From NCBI GenBank assembly GCA_027483945.1, contig JAIXTM010000005.1:1-64000 (forward strand): 64,000 bases of DNA. The letters run 5' to 3'. Shown here one piece after another: positions 47,366-56,611 of the stretch. The notes under the pieces are model-generated. The model ran no database searches, was not told where the DNA came from, and worked only from the letters and a program-made list of their open reading frames with translations. The position numbers were made by a program, and so were the translations under genes. Within the stretch, counting starts at the first letter, position 1. Every line of letters begins with the position of its first letter. This DNA is from Hyphomicrobiales bacterium (GTDB taxonomy: Bacteria > Pseudomonadota > Alphaproteobacteria > Rhizobiales > Beijerinckiaceae).

Positions 47366-47803
47366 ATGGCCCTGCATCTCATCAAGCTCTGCGTCGGCTG
47401 TGACTCGATCGGCGACCTGGAGGAATGGATCGCCGAGAACGAGGCGCTGCACAGGCGTCTCGGCCGCGCCTACGAGCAGACGCACACGACGCGGATGGTG
47501 CCGAAGCGCGTTTCGGAACTGACCGATGGCGGCTCTCTCTACTGGGTGATCCGCGGCCAGGTCGCGGCCCGCCAGCGGCTCGTCGACATCCGCCCCTTCG
47601 TCGACGGCGACGGCATCTCCCGATGCAAGCTCGTCCTAGAGACGAAAGTCGTTCCGGTCAGCCCGCGTCCCTATCGGCCGTTCCAGGGCTGGCGCTACCT
47701 GGTGGCGAAGGATGCGCCGCCGGACCTGTCATTCGCCGGGCCGTCGGACGCCGCAATGCCGGAAGAGATGCGCAGGGAACTCGCGGCGCTCGGCCTGCTC
47801 TGA
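47366..47803 (+). CDS. DUF1489 family protein
   Basis: Soluble protein of 145 residues. Family features are HLIKLCVGCDSIGDLEEWIA near the start, TRMVPKRVSEL, GSLYWVIRGQVAARQRLVDI and FQGWRYL. The CVGC motif may bind metal, but I cannot confirm it. Conserved in alphaproteobacteria, function unknown. It begins 65 bp after mccA. Confidence 0.88.
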   Translation: MALHLIKLCVGCDSIGDLEEWIAENEALHRRLGRAYEQTHTTRMVPKRVSELTDGGSLYWVIRGQVAARQRLVDIRPFVDGDGISRCKLVLETKVVPVSPRPYRPFQGWRYLVAKDAPPDLSFAGPSDAAMPEEMRRELAALGLL

Positions 47804-47884
47804 GACGTGTGCGCGCGCACGGCGGCACGCCGCCAACCGGAGCATGTTGGCCAGCATGGACCACGAAGCCTCGGGGAGGCTCCC

Positions 47885-48232
47885 ATGCTGATCGGCGTTT
47901 CGGAAGGCATTGCCTTCGCCTACGAGGTGACGATGCGCTCGGACGGATTTCTCGTCGAGATGCGCGACCTGGAGACCGGCGCGCTGGAAGGCGCCGCCGC
48001 GCGGCTGTTCCGCAGCGCGGCGACGGCCTATGCGTACGCGGACTTCGCCTGCGCCCTCGACCGCTGCACCGTCTCGGAAGCCGAGGGCGATGACGTGGTG
48101 GGGCAGCTGGAGCACGCGCATGCGCTCTTCGCCGGTATATCCGAGAGCCTGCATGACGATGGCGTCACGCTCGGCGCCGTCGCCGCCTGGGACAGCGAAA
48201 AGCGGGCGGATGCGGCGCGCCTGCTCCATTGA
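47885..48232 (+). CDS. Hypothetical protein
   Basis: Acidic soluble protein of 115 residues, not recognised. It begins MLIGVSEGIAFAYEVTMRSD. The helices EGAAARLFRSAATAYAYADF and QLEHAHALFAGISESL are Ala-rich. The ATG at 47885 has GGGAGG upstream, and the earlier in-frame start at 47807 is less likely. Confidence 0.65.
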   Translation: MLIGVSEGIAFAYEVTMRSDGFLVEMRDLETGALEGAAARLFRSAATAYAYADFACALDRCTVSEAEGDDVVGQLEHAHALFAGISESLHDDGVTLGAVAAWDSEKRADAARLLH

Positions 48233-48259
48233 TTTCATTCGATCGGGGGGACTCCACGC

Positions 48260-49321
48260 ATGATCCGCAGCCTTGCCGCCGCCCTTCTCGCGGCGTCCTT
48301 CATCGCCGGGCCCGCCAGCGCGCAGGACCCGGCATATCTCGCCATCCTCAACCGCGATGCGCCGAAGGCGGCGGACCACGCCCTGACCGGCCGCTATGAC
48401 GGCTCGCGGCTGCTCGGCCAAACCGTGAAGGCGTTCGACGAGCTGGCGCTGCCGTCCGGGGCTGCCCAAGGGCCGACCTATTCCAACGACAAGAAGTTCA
48501 GCGCTACCGTCTCGGCGCAGGGCAAGGTGACGCGCTCGCTCTACGTCTCGCCGGCCGGCCGCTCCTCGCTCGAGGTCTTCACGAATTATCGCGAAGCGCT
48601 GGCCGCCAAGGGTTTCGAGCCGGTTTTCGAATGCGCACGGGATGCCTGCGGCGAGAGCTTCAACGTCCTCAAGTACAATTGGCAGAACAAGGCGGCCCAT
48701 CCCAGCGACGAGGCCTACGAGCAGGTTCGCAACCTGCTGATCCAGGCGATGTTCGATTCCGTGCTCGATCCCCGCTACGCGCTGATGCGCAAGGCGGCGC
48801 CGGAGGGCGACACGCTCGTCGCCGTCTATGCCGCGCTGAATCGCGGCGGGTCGATGGGCTCGTTCTCCGATCTCCTGCGGGAGCGGGTCGGCGTGCTGGT
48901 CGAGGTCGTGGAGCCGCGGACCATGGACCGGCGGATGGTGACCATTTCCGCCGCCGAAATCGGCGGCAAGCTTGCCGCGGAGGGCAGGGCGGTCTTCTAC
49001 AACATCCTGTTCGATTTCGATAAGGCTGACCTGAAGCCGGAGTCAGACCCGCAGCTGGAGCAGATGGCCGACTACCTGCGCCAGAACCCGCAGGCCAAGG
49101 TCTTCGTCATCGGCCATACCGACGGAAAGGGCGGGCTGGACTACAACACCAAGCTCTCCGGCCGCCGGGCGGAGGCCGTGGCCAAGGCCCTCTCCACCCG
49201 TTACCGCATCGACGCCAGGCGCCTCGTGCCGCGCGGCCTCGGCCCCCTGGCGCCGGTCGCCACCAACCGGACCGAAGAGGGTCAGGCGAAGAACCGCCGC
49301 GTCGAACTCGTGGAGCAATAG
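48260..49321 (+). CDS. OmpA-family outer-membrane protein
   Basis: Exported protein of 353 residues with a signal peptide at 1-21 (ASAQ). The N-terminal two-thirds are a non-OmpA globular region (DUF4892-like, with AGRSSLEVFTNYREALAAKG). The C-terminus (residues 245-353) is an OmpA peptidoglycan-binding domain: ILFDFDKADLKPESDPQLEQ, VIGHTDGKGGLDYNTKLSGR, RAEAVAKAL and the final RRVELVEQ. It links the envelope to the cell wall. Confidence 0.9.
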   Translation: MIRSLAAALLAASFIAGPASAQDPAYLAILNRDAPKAADHALTGRYDGSRLLGQTVKAFDELALPSGAAQGPTYSNDKKFSATVSAQGKVTRSLYVSPAGRSSLEVFTNYREALAAKGFEPVFECARDACGESFNVLKYNWQNKAAHPSDEAYEQVRNLLIQAMFDSVLDPRYALMRKAAPEGDTLVAVYAALNRGGSMGSFSDLLRERVGVLVEVVEPRTMDRRMVTISAAEIGGKLAAEGRAVFYNILFDFDKADLKPESDPQLEQMADYLRQNPQAKVFVIGHTDGKGGLDYNTKLSGRRAEAVAKALSTRYRIDARRLVPRGLGPLAPVATNRTEEGQAKNRRVELVEQ

Positions 49322-49326
49322 GCGGG

Positions 49327-50175
49327 TCAGACGGCCATATTGTCGATCAGCCGGGTTGCGCCGAGCTTAGCGGCCACCAGGATCCGGATCGGGCCGGTTC
49401 CGTCGATGACCGGAGCGAGCGTCGCCGGGTGGCGAGCTTCCAGATAGTCGAGCGCGAAGCCGGCCTGCGTCACGGCGGCGGCGGCCTGCGCCACCGCCTC
49501 GGCTACCGGACGGCCGGAACGGATCGCCTCGCCGCAGTTGCGCAAGGCGCGGGACAGCGTGACCGCGGTCGCGCGCTCGGTCTCCGACAGGTAGCGATTG
49601 CGCGAGGACAGGGCGAGGCCGTCCGCCTCGCGCACCGTCTCGCCCGGCACGATCGTCATGGGCAGGCCGAGATCGGCGACCATGCGGGTGACGACCTGCA
49701 ATTGCTGCCAGTCCTTCTCGCCGAAGACGGCGATGTCGGGGGCGGCGGCGATGAAGAGCTTGGCGCAGACCGTGGCGACCCCGGCGAAATGCGTTGGGCG
49801 GAAACGGTCCTCCAGCCCGGCCGCGGCGGGGCCGGAGAGACTGATCGTGGTGCTGAAGCCGTCCGGATACATCTCCTCCACGGCCGGAGCGAAGACGACA
49901 TGAGCGCCGGCATCGGCGGCTTTCTCGCAGTCGGCCTCGAAGGTCCGAGGGTAGCGGCTGAAATCCTCGTTCGGCGCGAACTGGGTCGGGTTGACGAAGA
50001 CCGAGACGACGACCCGGTCCGCCCGCGCCGCGGCAAGGCGTACCAGGGCGGCATGACCGGCATGGAGCGCGCCCATGGTCGGCACGAGCGCGACGGTCTC
50101 GCCTGCCGCGCGCCAGGCGGCCACGTGCGTCCTCAGGGCGGCGACGCTCTCGGCAACCGCAATCCGCTGGTCCAT
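49327..50175 (-). CDS. panC: Pantothenate synthetase
   Basis: Joins pantoate and beta-alanine using ATP in coenzyme A synthesis. It is 282 residues. ATP-binding motifs are VPTMGALHAGHAALV (the HxGH part, HAGH) and, later, LALSSRNRYLSETERA. The KMSKS-equivalent region and FGEKDWQQLQVVTRMV are intact. The ATG at 50175 has GGGGGG upstream. Confidence 0.96.
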   Translation of the reverse strand: MDQRIAVAESVAALRTHVAAWRAAGETVALVPTMGALHAGHAALVRLAAARADRVVVSVFVNPTQFAPNEDFSRYPRTFEADCEKAADAGAHVVFAPAVEEMYPDGFSTTISLSGPAAAGLEDRFRPTHFAGVATVCAKLFIAAAPDIAVFGEKDWQQLQVVTRMVADLGLPMTIVPGETVREADGLALSSRNRYLSETERATAVTLSRALRNCGEAIRSGRPVAEAVAQAAAAVTQAGFALDYLEARHPATLAPVIDGTGPIRILVAAKLGATRLIDNMAV

Positions 50176-50303
50176 GGAACCCCCCGCTTGATCTTGCCGG
50201 CCATGACGCGGATTGATCGGCGCCGGCGGCGGCCGCGTTATGCTGACTCGGGCGCCGCATGACAAGGCGGCCCCACTGGCCATCACGGAGCAGTTCGCGA
50301 GCC

Positions 50304-51014
50304 ATGACGTTCCTTGCCGCGCTGGCGGCCGGCATCCTGATCTGGTGGCTGATCAAGCCCTACATGAAGCCTTATCTCGCCGGGGACCGCGCGGTCCTGA
50401 TGGAGAGGCTGCGCCAATGGGCGGGGTTCGCGGCCGTCGGGGTCGCCATCCTCATGGGGATACGCGGGCGGATCGATGTCGCGGTCTTCTCTGGCGGCGT
50501 CGGAGCCTGGCTGATCGGATGGTCGGGCCGGCCGACCTGGCTCGGCGGCGGGGAAGCGAGCGGCCCGGCACGGTTCCGTTCGGCTATGCTGGAGGCGACT
50601 TTCGATCCTGGTACCCGACGCTTGGACGGAAAGGTGATCGCGGGACGTTTCGCGGGCCGCCCGCTGGGCACGCTGGACCTCGGCGCGCTCCTCGCATTGC
50701 GGAGCGAATGCCGCCAGGTCGACCCGGACGGCGTCGGCCTCCTAGAGGCGTATCTGGACGGCCGGTTTGCCGGCTGGCGAGAACACGCTGATCCGGACGG
50801 ATACCCGGGGACGCAGGTCCGCCGCGGCCCGGCCGCGATGTCCGAGGAGGAGGCCTATGAGGTACTCGGCCTTCGACCGGGCGCCGGATCCGACGAGATT
50901 CGCCGGGCGCATCGGGCGCTGATCAAGAAGCTTCACCCCGACCAGGGCGGGACGGACGACCTTGCCGCCCGGGTGAATGGAGCCAAGGACGTGCTGATGC
51001 GCCGCCATCGGTGA
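50304..51014 (+). CDS. DnaJ-domain membrane protein
   Basis: Protein of 236 residues. Two N-terminal hydrophobic segments (LAALAAGILIWWLI, then AAVGVAILMGI) anchor it to the membrane. The C-terminal J-domain has EEEAYEVLGLRPGAG, the KKLHPDQGG segment with the HPD motif, and a final helix. It probably stimulates a DnaK-type chaperone at the membrane. Confidence 0.88.
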   Translation: MTFLAALAAGILIWWLIKPYMKPYLAGDRAVLMERLRQWAGFAAVGVAILMGIRGRIDVAVFSGGVGAWLIGWSGRPTWLGGGEASGPARFRSAMLEATFDPGTRRLDGKVIAGRFAGRPLGTLDLGALLALRSECRQVDPDGVGLLEAYLDGRFAGWREHADPDGYPGTQVRRGPAAMSEEEAYEVLGLRPGAGSDEIRRAHRALIKKLHPDQGGTDDLAARVNGAKDVLMRRHR

Positions 51015-51075
51015 CACTCCGTACGCAACCGAACCATGCATCCGGCACCGCCGGACGGCACCTTACGAACTCGTC

Positions 51076-52599
51076 TCAGCCCCGCGTCGCGAAGCAGGCG
51101 AAGCCGCTACGCTTCAGCGTCTTGCAGGCCGCCTGGGCCTCGTCCGCCTCGTCGAAGCCGACGAACCGGGCGCGGTAGAGCGTCTCGCCGCCCTTGGCGA
51201 CGACCTTCTCGGTGTAGGGCGTCGTTCCGCCGAGGACGCGCGGGGACTTGGCCTTCGCGTTGTCCAGGATGGCGCGCGCCTTCGTCTCGTCCTCGGCCGC
51301 ACCGAGCTGAATCGACCACCCGGTCGGACGCTTGGTCTCGGGAGCCGGGGCAGGCGCGGGCTTGGGCGCGGCAACCGCGACGGGGGCCACAGAGGAGACC
51401 TTCACCTCTGGCTGCGCCGGGGCGGTTGCCTGGATGGATGTCGACGGAATGGAGCCGGGAGGCATGGGGGCGGCCTGCGGACCGGCGTTCCAGCGCATGC
51501 TGGAGGGCGTGGCCGTCGGGCCGGCCATGGAGGCCTGGACCGGACGCATGGCGGAGAGATCGAGCGGCGGTTTCACCGAGCCAGTGGTCACGGCGGCTGC
51601 CGGCTTTTCCAGCTCGGCGACGCGGGCCGGAACGATGGGCGTCCCGCTCGGCGCGGTGCCGGCTGCCGCGACCACGGCAGGACGGGCCCGCTCGACCGGA
51701 GCCTCCGCCACGACAGGCGCCGTGCGGCGGCCGGCATAAGCGCGGGGCAGGGTGGTCTCGATCAGGCCGGCCATGCGGGCGTCGCGGCTGGCGCCGGAAC
51801 GGCCGCCGAGCACCACAGCCACGATGTGCCGGTCCTCGGTCTTGGCCGAGGTCAGGAGGTTGAAGCCGGAGGCGCGGGTGAAACCCGTCTTGATGCCGTC
51901 CACGCCCTCGACACGGCCGAGCAGCTTGTTGTGGTTGGCGTAGGAGGCGCCTTGGTAATGGAACACGCGTGTGCCGAAATAGGCGTATTGACGCGGGAAG
52001 CGGTCCTGGATCGCGCGGCCGAGCACGGCGAGATCGCGGGCCGTCGTGATGTTCGGCGGGTTCGCCGGCAGGCCGTGCGGATTGCGGAAGGTCGTGGAGG
52101 ACATCCCGATCTGGCGGGCCTTGTTCGTCATCATGCGGGCGAACTCGGCTTCCGAACCGGCCACGTTCTCGGCCACGACGACGGCGACGTCGTTGGCGGA
52201 CTTGGTGACGAGCGCCTTGATGGCGTCCTCGGTGCGGATGACCTCGCCGGCCTCAAGACCGATCTTGGACGGTGCCTGCGCGGCCGCGTAGGCGGAGACG
52301 CGCATGGGCGTGTCGGCGCTGAAGCGGCCCTTCTCCATCTGCTCGAAGAGTAGATAGAGGGTCATGACCTTGGTGACGGAAGCGGGGATGCGCGGGGCAT
52401 CCTCGTTCTGGCCGTAGAGCATCTTGCCGGTCTTGGCGTCCACCACAATCGCGGCCTGGGGCGGGGCATAGCCGCCGCGTTTGGCCTGGCGCCGGCGCGC
52501 AGCCTCGGCGGGAGACATCGCCGCCAGAGTGACCGCAGCCAGCACTCCGAGGAGGACCACGACGCGTCCAGAACGGACGCCTACGCGAAGACCGATCAT
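51076..52599 (-). CDS. D-alanyl-D-alanine carboxypeptidase with SPOR domain
   Basis: Penicillin-binding peptidase (family S11) of 507 residues that trims pentapeptides of peptidoglycan. A signal peptide covers residues 1-34. The catalytic motifs are S74-x-x-K77 (ASVTK), S133-A-N135 (SANDVA) and KTG (DGIKTGFT). A long Pro/Ala/Thr linker (320-430) joins a C-terminal SPOR domain (WSIQLGAAEDETKARAI) that binds septal glycan. This fusion is typical in alphaproteobacteria and suggests division-site activity. Confidence 0.93.
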   Translation of the reverse strand: MIGLRVGVRSGRVVVLLGVLAAVTLAAMSPAEAARRRQAKRGGYAPPQAAIVVDAKTGKMLYGQNEDAPRIPASVTKVMTLYLLFEQMEKGRFSADTPMRVSAYAAAQAPSKIGLEAGEVIRTEDAIKALVTKSANDVAVVVAENVAGSEAEFARMMTNKARQIGMSSTTFRNPHGLPANPPNITTARDLAVLGRAIQDRFPRQYAYFGTRVFHYQGASYANHNKLLGRVEGVDGIKTGFTRASGFNLLTSAKTEDRHIVAVVLGGRSGASRDARMAGLIETTLPRAYAGRRTAPVVAEAPVERARPAVVAAAGTAPSGTPIVPARVAELEKPAAAVTTGSVKPPLDLSAMRPVQASMAGPTATPSSMRWNAGPQAAPMPPGSIPSTSIQATAPAQPEVKVSSVAPVAVAAPKPAPAPAPETKRPTGWSIQLGAAEDETKARAILDNAKAKSPRVLGGTTPYTEKVVAKGGETLYRARFVGFDEADEAQAACKTLKRSGFACFATRG

Positions 52600-52821
52600 C
52601 GAGAACCCCGACGCCTACTCAACCCGACCAGGCTCCCGACGGGCGGAAGCCGTGACCGGAAGCCCGCCGCTCTGGGCGTGTCATCCGTGCCACAGCGACC
52701 GACGCTAGGCGGACGCGGTTACGGATCGGTTAAGTCGGGTCGATCGCGGGTGTGGATTTCGACGCCGGCGCGGCCACTTGCCCGCAGTCGCTTGGGTTCC
52801 TACCGCGCTGCGGCATCGGTC

Positions 52822-52850
52822 TTGACATTTTTGTGCGGTGCAACATATAA
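52822..52850 (+). promoter_or_regulatory. Probable sigma-70-type promoter of the phasin gene
   Basis: TTGACA (52822-52827), a 17-base spacer and ATATAA (52845-52850), 88 bp before the phasin ATG. A TTG...CAA dyad lies across the spacer. The intergenic region 52600-52937 (338 bp) contains this promoter and no other gene that I can support. Confidence 0.6.
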
Positions 52851-52937
52851 GGACGGCAAGCGGCTCGATTCCTTGTCCGGAAGCGTGCCGGACCATCCAA
52901 CGGCCCACGACAGCGGCCACGATACAGGAGACGAGAC

Positions 52938-53285
52938 ATGGCTTTCCAGCAGTTCGAAACCGTCCAGAAGCTCGGCAAGGATAACGTCGACGCGGCGCTC
53001 AAGGCGTTCGGCGCCATCACCAAGGGCGTGCAGACCATTGCCGCCGAGGTTGGCGACTATTCCAAGAAGAACTTCGAGACCGGCACTGCCACGATCGAGA
53101 AGCTCGTTGCCGTTAAGACCCTCGACAAGGCCTTCGAGATCCATGGCGAGTACCTGAAGACCTCGTACGAGACCGCCGTCGCCCAGGCGACGAAGCTCGG
53201 CGAAATCTACTCATCGGTCGCCAAGGAGGCTTACAAGCCGTACGAGGCGCTGTTCGCCAAGGCGGCCCCGGTCGCCGCCAAGTAA
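52938..53285 (+). CDS. Phasin family protein
   Basis: Coats polyhydroxyalkanoate granules. It is 115 residues, nearly all amphipathic helix. The phasin core is QKLGKDNVDAALKAFGAITK, then YLKTSYETAVAQATKLGEIY. An ATG with CAGGAG upstream. It is monocistronic, with its own promoter and terminator. No PHA synthase is in the window. Confidence 0.9.
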   Translation: MAFQQFETVQKLGKDNVDAALKAFGAITKGVQTIAAEVGDYSKKNFETGTATIEKLVAVKTLDKAFEIHGEYLKTSYETAVAQATKLGEIYSSVAKEAYKPYEALFAKAAPVAAK

Positions 53286-53330
53286 GGCGTTTTCCGGACG
53301 CACTCCGCGTCCGAACGGATCGCGTATCGG

Positions 53331-53359
53331 AAGCCCGGCCTCGTGCCGGGCTTTCTGCA
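53331..53359 (+). terminator. Intrinsic terminator after the phasin gene
   Basis: AAGCCCGGC, loop CTCGT, GCCGGGCTT, then TCTGC. The stem is 9 bp, 46 bp after the phasin stop. The T-run is short, but the hairpin is strong. Confidence 0.65.
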
Positions 53360-53469
53360 TTTCAGGCCTGTGGCGCGCGAAAGCGCCGCGCCGTGTCGCG
53401 GGCACTGGCGAAGCAGCCTCGCTCGACTTAAATTGACGATGATGATCGTCTCGCCCGCGCCGACCGCCC

Positions 53470-53856
53470 ATGTCTGACGAAGGATTCCGCGCCGCCGACC
53501 TTCCAGCGACCAGCCCGAGAACCACGCTGGCCGGAGGGACGGAGCGCGGCAACGGCTCGACGCCCGGCACGACGATCCTGACGCGCACCAAGACGCGGAC
53601 GAAGCGGCCGAACCTCTACCGGGTCCTGCTGCTGAACGATGATTACACGCCGATGGAATTCGTCGTGGCCGTGCTCCAGCGCTTCTTCAACAAGAACGCC
53701 GAGGACGCCACCCGCATCATGCTCCACGTCCATCAGAACGGGGTCGGGGAGTGCGGTGTCTTCACATACGAGGTTGCCGAGACCAAGGTGACCCAGGTCA
53801 TGGACTTCTCGCGAAAGCACCAGCATCCTCTCCAATGCGTGATGGAGAAGAACTGA
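53470..53856 (+). CDS. clpS: ATP-dependent Clp protease adaptor ClpS
   Basis: N-end-rule adaptor that hands substrates to ClpA. It is 128 residues. The ClpS core is [20 protein letters not shown], then [20 protein letters not shown] and [13 protein letters not shown]. The N-terminal 35 residues are a disordered Thr/Arg-rich arm. It sits 40 bp upstream of clpA, the usual pairing. Confidence 0.95.
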   Translation: MSDEGFRAADLPATSPRTTLAGGTERGNGSTPGTTILTRTKTRTKRPNLYRVLLLNDDYTPMEFVVAVLQRFFNKNAEDATRIMLHVHQNGVGECGVFTYEVAETKVTQVMDFSRKHQHPLQCVMEKN

Positions 53857-53896
53857 CCGGCGGGTCGAGTCTCAACGCCGGTCGAAAGGACAGACA

Positions 53897-56395
53897 TTGC
53901 CGAGTTTCTCCCGCAGTCTCGAACAGGCCCTGCACCGCGCGCTCGCCTTCGCGAACGAGCGGCATCACGAATACGCCACGCTCGAGCACCTGCTGCTGGC
54001 CCTGATCGACGATCCCGATGCCGCCGCCGTCATGCGCGCCTGCAGCGTGAACCTGGATGTCCTGCGCCGGAACCTGCAGGAATATGTCGACACGGAACTC
54101 GCCAACCTGACGAGCGACGGGCGGGACGACAGCAAGCCGACCGCCGGCTTCCAGCGGGTCATCCAGCGCGCCGTCATCCACGTCCAGTCCTCCGGTCGCG
54201 AGGAAGTGACCGGCGCCAACGTGCTCGTCGCGATCTTCGCCGAGCGCGAGAGCCATGCCGCGTATTTCCTGCAGGAGCAGGACATGACGCGCTACGACGC
54301 CGTGAACTACATCAGCCACGGCATCGCCAAGCGCGGCGACATGTCGGTCAACAAGCCGCCGCGCGGCGCCGCTCCCGATCCGGAGGAGCAGGAGACCGGC
54401 AAGGCCGAGGGTGAGACGAAGCAGAAGCGCAAGGTCGACGCTCTGGAAGCCTACTGCATCGACCTGAACGAGAAGGCCCGGGACGGGCGCATCGATCCGC
54501 TGATCGGCCGCGAGCCGGAGGTGCAGCGCACGATCCAGGTCCTGTGCCGACGCCAGAAGAACAACCCGCTGCTGGTCGGCGATCCCGGCGTCGGCAAGAC
54601 GGCCATCGCCGAGGGCCTCGCGCGCAAGATCGTGCTGGGCCAGGTGCCGGACGTGCTGGCGGACGCGACCGTCTTCGCCCTCGACATGGGCACGCTGCTG
54701 GCCGGCACCCGCTATCGCGGCGATTTCGAGGAGCGGCTGAAGCAGGTCGTCAAGGAGATCGAGGCCCATCCGAAGGCCATCATGTTCATCGACGAGATTC
54801 ACACGGTGATCGGCGCCGGGGCTACCTCCGGCGGTGCGATGGACGCCTCCAACCTGCTCAAGCCAGCGCTCGCCCAGGGCACGCTGCGCTGCATCGGCTC
54901 CACGACCTACAAGGAGTACCGCCAGTACTTCGAGAAGGACCGGGCGCTCGTGCGCCGGTTCCAGAAGATCGACGTGAACGAACCGTCGGTGCCGGACACG
55001 ATCGAGATCCTGAAGGGCCTCAAGCCCTATTTCGAGGAATTCCACAGGCTCCGCTACACCAACGAGGCCATCAAGGCCGCGGTCGAGCTTTCCGCGCGCT
55101 ACATCCACGACCGCAAGCTGCCGGACAAGGCGATCGACGTGATCGACGAGACCGGCGCGTCGCAGATGCTGCTCGCGGAGTCGCGCCGCAAGAAGACGAT
55201 CGGCCTCAAGGAGATCGAGGCCACCATCGCCACGATGGCCCGGATCCCGCCCAAGACCGTGTCTAAGGACGACTCGACCGTCCTGCAGAACCTGACGGAG
55301 ACGCTCCAGCGCGTCGTCTATGGGCAGGACGCGGCCATCTCCCAGCTCTCCTCGGCGATCAAGCTCGCCCGGGCGGGCCTGCGCGATCTGGAGAAGCCAA
55401 TCGGCTGCTACCTGTTCGCCGGCCCGACCGGCGTCGGCAAGACGGAGGTCGCCAAGCAGCTCGCCACGGTTCTGGGCGTCGAGCTGCTGCGCTTCGACAT
55501 GTCCGAATATATGGAGCGCCACACGGTCAGCCGCCTCATCGGCGCGCCTCCGGGCTATGTCGGCTTCGACCAGGGCGGGCTCCTGACCGACGGCGTCGAC
55601 CAGCATCCCTATTGCGTCCTGCTCCTCGACGAGATCGAGAAGGCGCATCCGGACCTGTTCAACATCCTGTTGCAGATCATGGATCACGGGAAGCTGACCG
55701 ACCATAACGGCAAACAGGTCAGCTTCCGGAACGTCATCCTGATCATGACGACCAATGCCGGTGCCGCCGACATGGCGCGCTCCGCCTACGGCTTCACGCG
55801 GACCAAGCGCGAAGGCGAGGACGTTGACGCGATCAACAAGCTGTTCGCCCCGGAATTCCGCAACCGGCTCGATGCCATCGTCTCGTTCGGCCAGCTGCCG
55901 AAAGAGGTCGTCGCCAAGGTGGTGGACAAGTTCGTCATGCAGCTGGAGGCGCAGCTCGCCGACCGCAACGTGACGATCGAGCTGTCCGACGAGGCGCGGG
56001 CCTGGCTGGTGGAGAACGGCTATGACGACGCGATGGGCGCGAGGCCCATGGCGCGGCTGATCCAGAGCACGATCAAGACGCCGCTGGCGGACGAGGTTCT
56101 GTTCGGGCGCCTGAAGGGCGGTGGCGCGGTGCGCGTGGTGGTCGAGCCCGGCAAGGACGGGAAACCGTCGCTCGCCTTCGCCTTCCCGGAAGGCCCCGTC
56201 GAGCCCAAGCCCGAGAAGGAGGCCGCGGCGACCAAGAAGCCGAAGTCCCGTCCGGCGGCTGCTCGGCCGAAGGCCTCGTCAGGCAAGGCTCCGGCCAAGG
56301 GGGGCAAGGCACCGAAGGCCGAGAAGGCAGAGCCATCGGCTCCGGCCGCTCCATCCGGCCGTGCCGGGATTGTCCCGAAGATCCCCCGCAAGTGA
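53897..56395 (+). CDS. clpA: ATP-dependent Clp protease ATP-binding subunit ClpA
   Basis: Unfoldase of the ClpAP protease. It is 832 residues with a TTG start and GAAAGGA upstream. The N domain (1-145) binds ClpS. Two AAA+ modules have Walker A motifs GDPGVGKTA and GPTGVGKTE, with Walker B IMFIDEIHTV in the first. The ClpP-docking loop, usually IGF or IGL, reads Y631-G632-F633 here (SAYGFTR). The last 65 or so residues form a Lys/Pro/Ala-rich tail beyond the usual length. Confidence 0.95.
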   Translation: MPSFSRSLEQALHRALAFANERHHEYATLEHLLLALIDDPDAAAVMRACSVNLDVLRRNLQEYVDTELANLTSDGRDDSKPTAGFQRVIQRAVIHVQSSGREEVTGANVLVAIFAERESHAAYFLQEQDMTRYDAVNYISHGIAKRGDMSVNKPPRGAAPDPEEQETGKAEGETKQKRKVDALEAYCIDLNEKARDGRIDPLIGREPEVQRTIQVLCRRQKNNPLLVGDPGVGKTAIAEGLARKIVLGQVPDVLADATVFALDMGTLLAGTRYRGDFEERLKQVVKEIEAHPKAIMFIDEIHTVIGAGATSGGAMDASNLLKPALAQGTLRCIGSTTYKEYRQYFEKDRALVRRFQKIDVNEPSVPDTIEILKGLKPYFEEFHRLRYTNEAIKAAVELSARYIHDRKLPDKAIDVIDETGASQMLLAESRRKKTIGLKEIEATIATMARIPPKTVSKDDSTVLQNLTETLQRVVYGQDAAISQLSSAIKLARAGLRDLEKPIGCYLFAGPTGVGKTEVAKQLATVLGVELLRFDMSEYMERHTVSRLIGAPPGYVGFDQGGLLTDGVDQHPYCVLLLDEIEKAHPDLFNILLQIMDHGKLTDHNGKQVSFRNVILIMTTNAGAADMARSAYGFTRTKREGEDVDAINKLFAPEFRNRLDAIVSFGQLPKEVVAKVVDKFVMQLEAQLADRNVTIELSDEARAWLVENGYDDAMGARPMARLIQSTIKTPLADEVLFGRLKGGGAVRVVVEPGKDGKPSLAFAFPEGPVEPKPEKEAAATKKPKSRPAAARPKASSGKAPAKGGKAPKAEKAEPSAPAAPSGRAGIVPKIPRK

Positions 56396-56419
56396 TCTGA
56401 AGCGAGCGTTGCGGGGCGA

Positions 56420-56593
56420 ATGGCGGGGCGCAGGCAAAGCCGCTGGCAGCGGCAGGCGGCACGCAGGCGGTTCGAGGAGATCACCGCCTGGATCGTGCTG
56501 CCGCTGGTCATCCTGATCGGATGGTGGATCGGCTCGCAGTTCTGGGCCGCGCTGAGCGCGTCGTCGCTGGACTGGTTCCAGGCTTCCCGCTGA
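56420..56593 (+). CDS. Small single-pass membrane protein
   Basis: A 57-residue ORF, ATG 56420 to TGA 56593. The N-terminus is strongly basic (MAGRRQSRWQRQAARRR) and is followed by one membrane segment (WIVLPLVILIGWWIGSQFW). This positive-inside layout is typical of real small membrane proteins. It begins 24 bp after clpA, on the same strand. Function is unknown. Confidence 0.55.
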   Translation: MAGRRQSRWQRQAARRRFEEITAWIVLPLVILIGWWIGSQFWAALSASSLDWFQASR

Positions 56594-56611
56594 GCCGACT
56601 TCGCCGGTCGT

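Noticed and set aside
52822-52850. Specific PhaR-type operator in the phasin promoter
   Set aside because: A TTG...CAA dyad is present in the spacer, but it does not clearly match a known PhaR consensus, and no phaR or PHA synthase gene is here, so only the promoter is listed.
53798-55705. Minus-strand reading frame of 635 codons opposite clpA
   Set aside because: It is a shadow of clpA with no domain signal.
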